A DNA stretch of 64,000 bases from Streptomyces sp. NBRC 110035 (GTDB taxonomy: Bacteria; Actinomycetota; Actinomycetes; Streptomycetales; Streptomycetaceae), in contig NZ_BBNN01000030.1 of the NCBI RefSeq assembly GCF_000829695.1, forward strand, positions 137,904 through 201,903, written 5' to 3'. How positions within the stretch are numbered: position 1 is the first letter of the stretch; each line of letters opens with the position of its first letter. The notes under the pieces were generated by a model that searched no databases, was not told where the DNA came from, and saw nothing but the letters and a program-made list of their open reading frames with translations. A program made the translations under genes and the position numbers. Below are positions 51,039-61,327 of this stretch, one piece after another.

Positions 51039-52223
51039 ATGTCCACGCCCCCCTCCACCCCGAACCCGGCCCCGGACGCGCGCGACCCGGCGACGGGCCG
51101 CGACCTGGCGATCGGCCCGTACGCGGTCCGGCCGCCCGTCGTGCTGGCCCCCATGGCCGGGATCACCAACGCGCCCTTCCGCACCCTCTGCAGGGAATTC
51201 AGCGGCGGCAAGGGGCTGTTCGTCAGCGAGATGATCACCACCCGGGCGCTGGTCGAACGCAACGAGAAGACCATGCAGCTGATCACGTTCGACGCGAGCG
51301 AGACGCCGCGCTCGATCCAGCTGTACGGCGTCGACCCGGTGACCGTCGGCAAGGCCGTCCGCATGATCGTCGAGGAGGACCTCGCCGACCACATCGACCT
51401 CAACTTCGGCTGCCCGGTACCGAAGGTGACCCGCAAGGGCGGCGGCTCGGCCCTGCCCTACAAGCGGAACCTGCTGCGCTCCATCCTGCGCGAGGCGGTC
51501 GCCGGCGCCGGGGACCTGCCGGTCACGATCAAGATGCGCAAGGGCATCGACGACGACCACCTGACCTACCTGGACGCCGGCCGCATCGCCGTCGAGGAGG
51601 GGGTGAGCGCCGTCGCCCTGCACGGCCGCACCACCGCCCAGCACTACGGCGGCACCGCCGACTGGGACGCCGTCGCCCGGCTCAAGGAGCACGTGCCGGA
51701 GATCCCCGTGCTCGGCAACGGCGACATCTGGTCCGCCGACGACGCCCTGCGGATGGTCCGGGAGACCGGCTGCGACGGAGTCGTGGTGGGACGCGGCTGC
51801 CTGGGGCGGCCGTGGCTGTTCGCCGACCTGGTCGCGTCCTTCGAGGGCCGCCGCGACCTGTACCGGCCCACGCTGCGCGAGGTCGCCGACGTCATGGTCC
51901 GGCACGCCGCCCTGCTCGGCGAGTGGATCGGCGACGAGGCCCGCGGGGTGATCGACTTCCGCAAGCACGTCGCCTGGTACCTGAAGGGCTTCGCGGTCGG
52001 CTCCGAGATGCGCAGGCGGCTCGCCGTCACGTCCTCGCTGGAGACCCTGCGGGCCGGGCTGGACGAGCTGGACCTGGACCAGCCCTGGCCGGCCGGTGCG
52101 GACGGCCCCCGCGGCCGTACGTCCGGCAACAACCGGGTGGCGCTGCCGGACGGCTGGCTGAAGGACCCGTACGCGTGCGCGGGCGTCGGCGAGGACGCCG
52201 AACTGGACACGTCGGGCGGCTGA
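51039..52223 (+). CDS. dusB: tRNA-dihydrouridine synthase DusB
   Basis: The 394-residue flavoenzyme has VLAPMAGITNAPFRTLCREF (FMN site, about residues 34-53), FGCPVPKVTRKGGGSAL with the catalytic Cys, KMRKGIDDDH, ALHGRTTAQHYGG, IPVLGNGDIWS and GVVVGRGCLGRPW, all typical of the Dus family. It reduces specific uridines in tRNA D-loops with NADPH. The C-terminal helical domain is longer than in E. coli DusB. It ends 20 bases before the convergent sulfatase-like gene. Confidence 0.94.
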   Translation: MSTPPSTPNPAPDARDPATGRDLAIGPYAVRPPVVLAPMAGITNAPFRTLCREFSGGKGLFVSEMITTRALVERNEKTMQLITFDASETPRSIQLYGVDPVTVGKAVRMIVEEDLADHIDLNFGCPVPKVTRKGGGSALPYKRNLLRSILREAVAGAGDLPVTIKMRKGIDDDHLTYLDAGRIAVEEGVSAVALHGRTTAQHYGGTADWDAVARLKEHVPEIPVLGNGDIWSADDALRMVRETGCDGVVVGRGCLGRPWLFADLVASFEGRRDLYRPTLREVADVMVRHAALLGEWIGDEARGVIDFRKHVAWYLKGFAVGSEMRRRLAVTSSLETLRAGLDELDLDQPWPAGADGPRGRTSGNNRVALPDGWLKDPYACAGVGEDAELDTSGG

Positions 52224-52242
52224 GCGGGCCCGTCCCCGGGTT

Positions 52243-54129
52243 TCAGCCTCCGGCGGGGTACGGGACGGAGCCGTAGGCCTCCAGGAAGCGGTCGCGGAAC
52301 GCGTCCATCCGCCACACGGGCGCGTCCTGGTCCGGCCTCAGCCCCTCGGTCCAGTTCCAGTCGGCGATGTCGTCCAGCGCCTTCGGGTCCTTGGCGACGA
52401 TCGTCACCGGCACGTCCCGGCTCGCCCTCGGACCGCTGACCCGGGCGATGGGCTGGTGGTCGCCGAGGAAGACGAGGACGGTGTCGTCGGTGCCGTAGCG
52501 CTCCAGCCACTGGGTGAGGGCGGTCACCGAGTACTCGACCGACCTGCCGTACTCCCGACGGGACCCGGTGGCGTCCGTCATGAGGCTGCCGGGGTCCTTC
52601 CCCGCCTTCTGGACGGGCCCGAAGACGGAGCCGTCGCCGAGTTCGTCCCAGTCGACCATCTCGGGCAGGGGCGCCCAGGGCTGATGGCTGGAGGTCAGGA
52701 TGACCTCCGCCATCAGGTTCTTGCCCTCCTCGCGTTCCCTGCCGTGCTCCAGGCGCTGGAACGCCTCGAGCGTGTACTGGTCGGGCATCGTCGACCAGCT
52801 GAACTTCGGGCCCCGGTAACCCAGCCGGAAGGCGTTGTAGACCTGGTCGAGGCCGAACCACTTCGCCTCGGGCCAGCCCTTCTGGACGCCCGGCACGATG
52901 CCTACGGTGTCCCAGGCGCCGGACTTGCCGAACGCCCTGGTGAGGGTGAGGCGGTCGCTCGCGGTGGCGGTGCGGTAGCGCTGCTGGTTGTCGATCCACA
53001 GGCCGGACAGCGCCGTCGAGTGGCCCAGCCAGCTGCTGCCGCCGAACGTCGACGACGTCAGCCAGCCGCTGCGCGCCTCGAACCCCGCCTCGGCGAGCGA
53101 CTCGGTGCCGGCGTCCAGGGTGCCGGTGACGCCGGGGGCGGTCACCGGGTCCTCCAGTGCGGTCCGACCGTAGCTCTCGATGAACGCGATGACGACGTCC
53201 TTGCCGCGCAGGCCGGGCAGGAGCTGGTCGGCGGGCGTGCCCGCGAACGGGTCCGAGCGTGCCACCTTCTCGAACGCCGCCTCGTCGCGCAGCGTGTCCC
53301 GCACCCGCTTGCCCTGCACCTTCAGCGCGGCCGCGGCCCGGTCGGAGGCGACCGGTACACCGGACACCTGCAGGCCGAGGGCGGTACAGGTGATCCACAC
53401 CGTGCCCGCGACCAGCGCGCCCCGGGTGGCCCGCGTACGGTGCCGGGCCAGCAGGCCGCTCAGCCGGACCGCGGCGAGCGCCATCACGACCACCAGGAGC
53501 AGGACCAGGACGACCGCGCCGACGGCGGCGGCCGTGGCGGTGGCACCGCCCATCGAGTCCTCCACGTAGTGCTCCGCGTCGTCCAGCAGCCCCCAGTCGA
53601 GCACCACGTTGAAGCCCCGGCCCAGGTACTCGTTGAACCCGATGTCCAGCAGGTTCAGCACGGTCAGCACGGCGATGCCGGCCCCGTACAGCGCGGCCGC
53701 GACGATCCGCGGCCGGCGCGGCAGGGCGAGCAGCAGTACGGCCCCGACGATCGCCTCGGCCGGAATCCGGGTGAACCGGCTGGGCCGCAGGGCACCGGCG
53801 GTGTTCGGCAGCAGGAGCGCGCCGACGATCAGCGCGGCGGCGAGTCCGTGCAGGGTCCAGCGGGCGGCGCGCGCGGCACGGGGGTGCCGCGCGCGCAGGC
53901 GGGCGCAGCGGGAGCGGAGGGCGTGCAGGGCGCGCGGGGCGCGCGGGGCGGGGCGGGTGAGCTTCCTCGAGGCCGCTTCCCCCCGCTGTCCCTCCGTGCC
54001 TTCCGAGACTTCCGGGCCCTCCGTCTCTTCTGCCTCCGCTGTCTCTTCCGCCGGGTGCGGGCGCTCTTCCTCCTGTCGGTTCTCCTCGGTCGTCCGTGTC
54101 GGTCGGCGCAGGCGTGTGAAGACAGGCAC
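52243..54129 (-). CDS. Membrane sulfatase / phosphoglycerol-transferase-like enzyme
   Basis: The 628-residue protein starts at GTG 54129. A Glu/Arg-rich cytoplasmic tail of about 75 residues is followed by about five transmembrane helices (for example LHGLAAALIVGALLLPNTAG and VGAVVLVLLLVVVMALAAV). An outer alkaline-phosphatase-superfamily domain follows, with DVVIAFIESYGRTAL, STFGGSSWLGHSTALSG, LTSSHQPWAPLP and VFLGDHQPI giving metal and nucleophile motifs. The layout resembles lipoteichoic acid synthase and related enzymes acting on surface polymers. Substrate unknown. Confidence 0.85.
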   Translation of the reverse strand: MPVFTRLRRPTRTTEENRQEEERPHPAEETAEAEETEGPEVSEGTEGQRGEAASRKLTRPAPRAPRALHALRSRCARLRARHPRAARAARWTLHGLAAALIVGALLLPNTAGALRPSRFTRIPAEAIVGAVLLLALPRRPRIVAAALYGAGIAVLTVLNLLDIGFNEYLGRGFNVVLDWGLLDDAEHYVEDSMGGATATAAAVGAVVLVLLLVVVMALAAVRLSGLLARHRTRATRGALVAGTVWITCTALGLQVSGVPVASDRAAAALKVQGKRVRDTLRDEAAFEKVARSDPFAGTPADQLLPGLRGKDVVIAFIESYGRTALEDPVTAPGVTGTLDAGTESLAEAGFEARSGWLTSSTFGGSSWLGHSTALSGLWIDNQQRYRTATASDRLTLTRAFGKSGAWDTVGIVPGVQKGWPEAKWFGLDQVYNAFRLGYRGPKFSWSTMPDQYTLEAFQRLEHGREREEGKNLMAEVILTSSHQPWAPLPEMVDWDELGDGSVFGPVQKAGKDPGSLMTDATGSRREYGRSVEYSVTALTQWLERYGTDDTVLVFLGDHQPIARVSGPRASRDVPVTIVAKDPKALDDIADWNWTEGLRPDQDAPVWRMDAFRDRFLEAYGSVPYPAGG

Positions 54130-54410
54130 CCGGAGGTCCTTCCGTGCAAAACCCGGTGAGGTGGCGGACCCGGCGTGGGGGTCCGGATCCGCCGTAGTTC
54201 CGTACGGGCGCACCGGCCGGCGTGTTCAGCGCGGCGGGAGGTACGTTCGGCACGCCGGGGGCGGAGGCCGGGCACGCCGTCCGTGGAGCCCCGGTGAGAC
54301 GCCTGCACGGCCGCCCGGGCGGCCACCGGGGGAGGCGTACGGGGTACGTCCGCATGGTGGAATCCCGGTGACTGTGGCAGCGTGATTCTCGCCACCCCTG
54401 ATAAGGGTTA

Positions 54411-54678
54411 CGCTCAGATGAGCGAATTGCGGGTGACTGCACTTCTCAAAGGGCGGCACTCGGTGCCACCCCTTGATCGTTCATCGAGCGAAATCAGACG
54501 TGCTGATTGTCGCTCATATGAGCGACTGGATCGCCTCGTTCGGAGTCGGTGTGTTCAAGAGATGAACACATGCGGCTGCGGGAGCCTGCCACGCCGTGAC
54601 TTTCGATCCCGTGGCGGCGGAGTGGTCGCAGGCGCATGACGCACGTGTGGACGTACCCAGATGCCTTTGATCTGGGTA
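54411..54678. promoter_or_regulatory. Series of inverted repeats upstream of ppdK
   Basis: The 598-base gap before ppdK contains six dyads: CGCTCA-GA-TGAGCG at 54411-54424; a hairpin AAGGG..CCCTT at 54449-54474; AATCAG..CTGATT at 54492-54508; a perfect 18-base palindrome GTCGCTCATATGAGCGAC at 54509-54526, sharing the CGCTCA-N2-TGAGCG core with the first exactly 100 bases away; GTGTTCA-N5-TGAACAC at 54551-54569; and TACCCAGAT-N7-ATCTGGGTA at 54654-54678. The base composition is AT-richer than coding DNA. I see no credible gene inside. Confidence 0.75.
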
Positions 54679-54727
54679 TGTTCCTGCCCGTCAGGGCAGC
54701 CACCGCGTCCTCGAGGAGTCGAGACCC

Positions 54728-57475
<2,748 letters not shown>

Positions 57476-57510
57476 CCCCTCCGGGGCGAAGCGGACCCGA
57501 CCCGCCAGCC

Positions 57511-57609
57511 CCGGAGCCGTTGCCTGTCACCCGACCACCCTCACCGATCGGCAACGGCTCCGGATCACAAGGAGAACGGCGGCACCCGTGCGGGGGTGCC
57601 GCCGTTCTC
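57511..57609 (+). terminator. Two consecutive strong hairpins after ppdK
   Basis: CCGGAGCCGTTGCC / GGCAACGGCTCCGG (57511-57524, 57550-57563; 14 bp, 25-base loop) is followed by GAGAACGGCGGCACCC / GGGTGCCGCCGTTCTC (57572-57587, 57594-57609; 16 bp, 6-base loop). Together they should stop ppdK transcription; the second is symmetric enough to act on both strands. Confidence 0.85.
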
Positions 57610-57633
57610 ATGCCGTCGAACGAGTTGCGAAGA

Positions 57634-57649
57634 AGTACTTGCAAGTACT
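57634..57649. promoter_or_regulatory. 16-base perfect palindrome upstream of the ArsR-type gene
   Basis: AGTACTTGCAAGTACT lies 26 bases before the regulator start, AT-rich against its surroundings. It is a likely autoregulatory operator for the downstream winged-helix protein. Confidence 0.75.
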
Positions 57650-57674
57650 CCTTTGCGACGCTGTCCTCGTGGAC

Positions 57675-58268
57675 ATGAACGAGTCCCGGGAACCGCAGGG
57701 CCCGCCGGTCCGCGGCCTCGACGCCCGCTCGCTGCGCGGGCTCGCACACCCGCTGCGCATGCGGCTGCTGGACGCCCTGCGTCACGGCGGCCCGGCCATC
57801 GCGTCCCAGCTCGCCGCGAAGCTGGGCGAGTCGAGCGGCGCGACCAGCTACCACCTGCGCCGGCTCGCCGCGCACGGCTTCATCGAGGACGCTCCCGAGC
57901 GCGGCAAGGGCAGGGAACGGTGGTGGAAGGCTGTCCACAAGGGCCTGCGTTTCGACGACGCGCTGCTCACCGACGCCCACCCGGACGTACGCGGGGCTGC
58001 CGACCTGTACCTCCACGAGGTCGCGTCCAGCCAGGCCCGGGGCCTGTCGGCCTGGCTGGACGACCGCCCGGCCTGGCCGGAGGAGCGGAACCGCACCTGG
58101 GACATGAGCAGCGCGACGCCGCGCCTGACGCCCGAACCGACCCGGGATCTCCTCGAGAAGATGCACGCCCTCGTCGGAACCCACCGCGACCGGGCCGCAG
58201 ACGACGCCGACACCGACACCGCCCAAGTACGCATCCGCGCCCGCGCCTTCCCTCTCACCACGGACTGA
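57675..58268 (+). CDS. ArsR/HTH-type transcriptional regulator
   Basis: The 197-residue protein starts at ATG 57675 (GTG 57669 alternative). The winged helix lies at residues 15-90: LRGLAHPLRMRLLDALRHGG, then ATSYHLRRLAAHGFIED as recognition helix and turn. A C-terminal helical domain of about 90 residues resembles the DUF/HTH_20 branch that controls adjacent MFS exporters. No metal-binding cysteine pair is seen. No exporter follows here; instead two decayed small genes do, so its regulon may be elsewhere or lost. A palindrome sits at its promoter. Confidence 0.85.
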   Translation: MNESREPQGPPVRGLDARSLRGLAHPLRMRLLDALRHGGPAIASQLAAKLGESSGATSYHLRRLAAHGFIEDAPERGKGRERWWKAVHKGLRFDDALLTDAHPDVRGAADLYLHEVASSQARGLSAWLDDRPAWPEERNRTWDMSSATPRLTPEPTRDLLEKMHALVGTHRDRAADDADTDTAQVRIRARAFPLTTD

Positions 58269-58282
58269 AAGGCCACGGCCCG

Positions 58283-58497
58283 ATGCATCCCGAGACCCGC
58301 CTCGCCCTGCACCACCTCCGCGCCGCCGAACTCCGTGCCGAAGCCGACGCGTACCGCCTCGCCGTGGCAGCCGGGCCGGCTCGGCGCCTCCAGCCCTTCC
58401 GACCCGCCTCGGCTGGACCCTGGTGGAAGTCGGCCTGCGCACGGCCGCCGGTCCCAGGGCGGCAGTCCCGTTCCACAGACCTCGCACCTGTGTCTGA
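58283..58497 (+). pseudogene. Small helical protein gene, frameshifted
   Basis: ATG 58283 gives HPETRLALHHLRAAELRAEA, a start common to small Streptomyces helical proteins. The expected second half, RLGWTLVEVGLRTAAGPRA, is present one frame over, ending at TGA 58495. The break is near 58370. Two segments of one short protein in two frames indicate a single-base indel. Confidence 0.65.
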
Positions 58498-58640
58498 TCC
58501 CACCGGGCCCGGTCGCAACAGGCCCCGGGACACCTGTTTCTCCGGGTGCCGCTCCAGCTCCCGTATCGGCGTCGGTCAGGACGCGCGGGTCCACACGGCC
58601 CTCCACCCGGAACAGCGGCACCGGGAACTTTCGCTGGGGA

Positions 58641-58832
58641 GTGATCGTGGACCTGGGACTGTCCCGTGTCGGCCTCGTTGACGCCCTGTACGTCGACGAT
58701 GGGGACGATTACCACGTTGGTGATCGAATCAGTGGCCATCTGGACTGCTTCGACGAGCAGAAGGACAAGTTCATCTTGAGGCCGCCCGATCAGATTCCGC
58801 TTGCTGAGCGACTGAGGCGGGCAAGGGGGTGA
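58641..58832 (+). pseudogene. 5'-truncated S1-like domain fragment
   Basis: The frame VIVDLGLSRVGLVDALYVDD...DDYHVGDRISGHLDCFDEQ resembles the middle and end of an S1/OB RNA-binding domain found in small Streptomyces proteins. The first beta strand and any good ribosome binding site are missing; upstream in-frame text to 58335 is non-homologous. It may be expressed from GTG 58641 (63 aa), but a remnant is more likely. Confidence 0.55.
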
Positions 58833-58973
58833 CAGGGAAGGCTTCCTTCCTCTGCTCGTCCGGCTGACCGGACCACGGTCGGGATAGTTGCCTTCCCGGG
58901 CGGCGCGGGTCCCGGCCTTCGGGTGAGTGCCGCGCCGCCGGAAGGGTGGCATCCCTGCGGCCGTCGAGCGCTC

Positions 58974-59010
58974 GAAATGGCGGCGCCCTCGTGCGGGGGG
59001 CCGCCATTTC
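58974..59010. terminator. Hairpin terminator downstream of the excalibur protein gene
   Basis: GAAATGGCGGC (58974-58984) and GCCGCCATTTC (59000-59010) pair perfectly over 11 bases with a 15-base GC-rich loop. It lies 17 bases beyond the stop of the leftward gene at 59027. Confidence 0.8.
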
Positions 59011-59026
59011 GTCGTTTCGGAGCGCC

Positions 59027-59464
59027 TCAGTCGGTGCTGCGGCGCCGGCGTGCCGCGAACAGCGCCCCGCCGCCCGCCAGGACGACGGCCGCGCCGCCCG
59101 CCGCGATGTACGGGGTGGCGCTGTTGCCGCCGGTCTCGGCGAGGTCGGTGCCGGTGTCCGAGCCGGTGTTCTGCGCCCCGGACTCCGTGTCCGAGCCGGC
59201 GGCGGTGTCGTCGTCCTTGTCGTCGTCCTTGTCGTCGGCGGGGACGAAGCCCGCCGGCGGGTTGTCGCAGCCGATGCCGTCGTTGTCGCGGTCCAGGTGC
59301 TTGCCGTAGTGCTCGCTGTCGGCCGGGATGTTGGAGTACCCGGCGGTGTACGCCGCGTCGCAGTTCTTGAACACGCCCTCGTGGGCGGCGGCGGTGGTGA
59401 CGGGCAGCGTGGCCAGTGCGAGCGCGGCGACGGTCACGGCGGCGGACTTGCAGGACAGGTTCAC
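59027..59464 (-). CDS. Excalibur-domain surface protein with LAXTG sorting signal
   Basis: The 145-residue protein starts at GTG 59464. A signal peptide (VTVAALALATLPVTTAAAH) is followed by FKNCDAAYTAGYSNIP and LDRDNDGIGCDNP, the excalibur calcium-binding motif with DxDxDG-like acidic residues and a conserved Cys. An acidic Asp/Lys linker (DDKDDDKDDD) leads to LAETGG, a hydrophobic helix and RRRR. LAXTG is the recognition form for Streptomyces class E sortases, so the protein is probably cell-wall attached. Function unknown. Confidence 0.88.
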   Translation of the reverse strand: MNLSCKSAAVTVAALALATLPVTTAAAHEGVFKNCDAAYTAGYSNIPADSEHYGKHLDRDNDGIGCDNPPAGFVPADDKDDDKDDDTAAGSDTESGAQNTGSDTGTDLAETGGNSATPYIAAGGAAVVLAGGGALFAARRRRSTD

Positions 59465-59673
59465 AGGGGGTCCCCCAGCTATGTGCGGATATCCGGCAGT
59501 GTGCCCCTGTCCGGGGTGGTCTGCCGGGTGCGAGCTACCGACGGTAGGGGAGGGGTGGGGGAGGGCGGGGAGGTTTCGCGGACCCGTGATGCGAACGTGA
59601 CGTGACCGGACGGTAGCTCTCCGCTCATGCCGGTGCGTTCTGTGCACCGGCATGAGCCGGCAACCGGGAGCGT

Positions 59674-60831
59674 TTACCTGCGGAACGGGCCCCTCACCTC
59701 GTACGTGATGCCACCCGACGAACTCCCGCTCGTCCCGCGCTGGCTGGAGAAGTACAGGCGGGTGCCGTCCGGGGAGAAGGCCGGGCCGGTGATCTCGGAG
59801 CCGGACTGGCCGCTCACCCGGAGGAAGGGGGCCACGACGTCGTCGGGCGTGATGACGCAGATCTCCATGTTTCCGCCGTCCTCGGCCACGAAGAGGTCGC
59901 CCGAGGAGGAGCCGGTGACGTTGTCCACGCCGGTCAGGGGAGCGGAGCCGCCCGTCACCAGGGAGTCGTCGTAGGTGAGTTCGATCGTCTGGGCGGCGGC
60001 GTTGTACTGCCAGACGCGGTTGTCGCCCTTGGTCGTGAACCAGCAGGTGTCGTTCGCGTAGTGGCAGCCCTCGCCGCCGTTGAAGCGCTTGGCGCCGGAG
60101 ACCTGGTTGCGGGTCGCGGTGGCCCCGGACGGGTCCGGGACCCTCGCCCAGCTCACCGGGCCGCTCGTGCCGCTGCCCGCCACCAGTACCTCCAGTGTGC
60201 CGGAGGACAGGTCGCCCCACGTCGTCGGCCGGAAGCGGTAGAAGCAGCTGTCCGAGACGTCCTCGGTCAGGTAGATCACCCTGCGGACCGGGTCGGCGGC
60301 CGCCGCCTCGTGCTTGAAGCGGCCCATCGCGTCCCGGCGTACCGCCGCCTTCGTCCCCCACGGGTCGGTCTCGTAGACGTAACCGCGGTCCACCTCCTCG
60401 CAGGACAGCCAGGTGTTCCACGGCGTGCTGCCGCCCGCGCAGTTCTGCCGGGTGCCGGACAGGATGCGGTACGCGCCCGTGACGGCGCCGGTGGCCGAGA
60501 AGCGCACCGCGCCCGCGCCGCCGGACGGGTTGATCTCCGAGTTGGAGACGTAGATCCAGCCGCTGCCGTCCGCGTAACAGGCGCCGCCGTCGGGGGCGTT
60601 GTGCCAGGTGTACGACGTGCCCGGGACCTGCCGGCCGGAACGGGCGATGACCCTGCTGGTGAACCCGGCCGGCAGCCCGATCCCGTTGGCGTCCGCCGCG
60701 CCGAGCGCGCCGTAGGGGCCCGTGCCGGGCTGGGCGGGCGCCGCGTACGCGGCGCTGTGCCAGAGCGCGCCGCCGAGGACCGCGCCGGTGCCGCCCATGG
60801 CGCTCGCACGAAGGAAGGTACGACGTTCCAC
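59674..60831 (-). CDS. PhoX/DUF839-type exported protein, Tat substrate
   Basis: The 385-residue protein starts at GTG 60831 behind AGGAG. The N-terminus VERRTFLRASAMGGTGAVLG is a twin-arginine signal ending at an AYA cleavage site. The mature part includes YTWHNAPDGGACYADGSGW, TWLSCEEVDRGYVYETDP, GCHYANDTCWFTTKGDN and DLFVAEDGGNMEI, typical of PhoX-family beta-propeller phosphatases (DUF839) that bind calcium and iron. Activity on phosphate esters is inferred. It could be phosphate regulated, but I did not find a clear PHO box. Confidence 0.85.
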   Translation of the reverse strand: MERRTFLRASAMGGTGAVLGGALWHSAAYAAPAQPGTGPYGALGAADANGIGLPAGFTSRVIARSGRQVPGTSYTWHNAPDGGACYADGSGWIYVSNSEINPSGGAGAVRFSATGAVTGAYRILSGTRQNCAGGSTPWNTWLSCEEVDRGYVYETDPWGTKAAVRRDAMGRFKHEAAAADPVRRVIYLTEDVSDSCFYRFRPTTWGDLSSGTLEVLVAGSGTSGPVSWARVPDPSGATATRNQVSGAKRFNGGEGCHYANDTCWFTTKGDNRVWQYNAAAQTIELTYDDSLVTGGSAPLTGVDNVTGSSSGDLFVAEDGGNMEICVITPDDVVAPFLRVSGQSGSEITGPAFSPDGTRLYFSSQRGTSGSSSGGITYEVRGPFRR

Positions 60832-60976
60832 TGCCGCTCCTGGAGGTGCCGTGAACCGTCCCGCCACCGGCCGGTGACGGGGACGTGCGGTCACGGACCC
60901 TACGGGTGCGCCATGGACACATCATGACCGCAGGTGTGCCGGGGGGTGACCATCCCGAGTGCCGACCCTTATCCGC

Positions 60977-61327
60977 TCACGCAGCCTTGACCTCGTACGT
61001 CGTCAGCCGGACCGTGTCGTCGTCCAGGCACTGGCCCGTCTCCAGGTCGAAGCGCTGCTTGAGCAGCGGGGAGGCGACGAACGGGCGGCCCCGGTGGGTG
61101 CCGGTCAGGCCGCGGGAGAGGACCGCCGCGCCGGTGAAGGGGTCGCGGTTGTCGACGGCGTACAGGCCGCCGTCGCGATCGGTGAAGACGGCGACCTGCC
61201 GGCCGTCGGGCAGCAGGGCCGCCACGCCGCGGCCCGGGACCAGTGTGCTCAGGTCGCAGACCGTGAACCAGGCGTCGGTCAGCTGGAGTCGGACCTTCAG
61301 GTCGGTGGTCTCGAGGGCCAGGGTCAT
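60977..61327 (-). CDS. nirD: Nitrite reductase (NADH) small subunit
   Basis: This 116-residue Rieske-like NirD protein starts at ATG 61327, overlapping the nirB stop by four bases. WFTVCDLSTLVPGRGVAALL and LYAVDNRDPFTGAAVLSRGL match the family; the Rieske Cys/His ligands are absent, as is normal for NirD. It is an accessory subunit of cytoplasmic NADH-nitrite reductase. Translational coupling ensures stoichiometry with NirB. Confidence 0.93.
   Translation of the reverse strand: MTLALETTDLKVRLQLTDAWFTVCDLSTLVPGRGVAALLPDGRQVAVFTDRDGGLYAVDNRDPFTGAAVLSRGLTGTHRGRPFVASPLLKQRFDLETGQCLDDDTVRLTTYEVKAA

Noticed and set aside
54382..54639. An 85-codon frame inside the ppdK upstream region
   Set aside because: It runs through several palindromes, has no good ribosome binding site and no family resemblance. 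The region is better read as regulatory.
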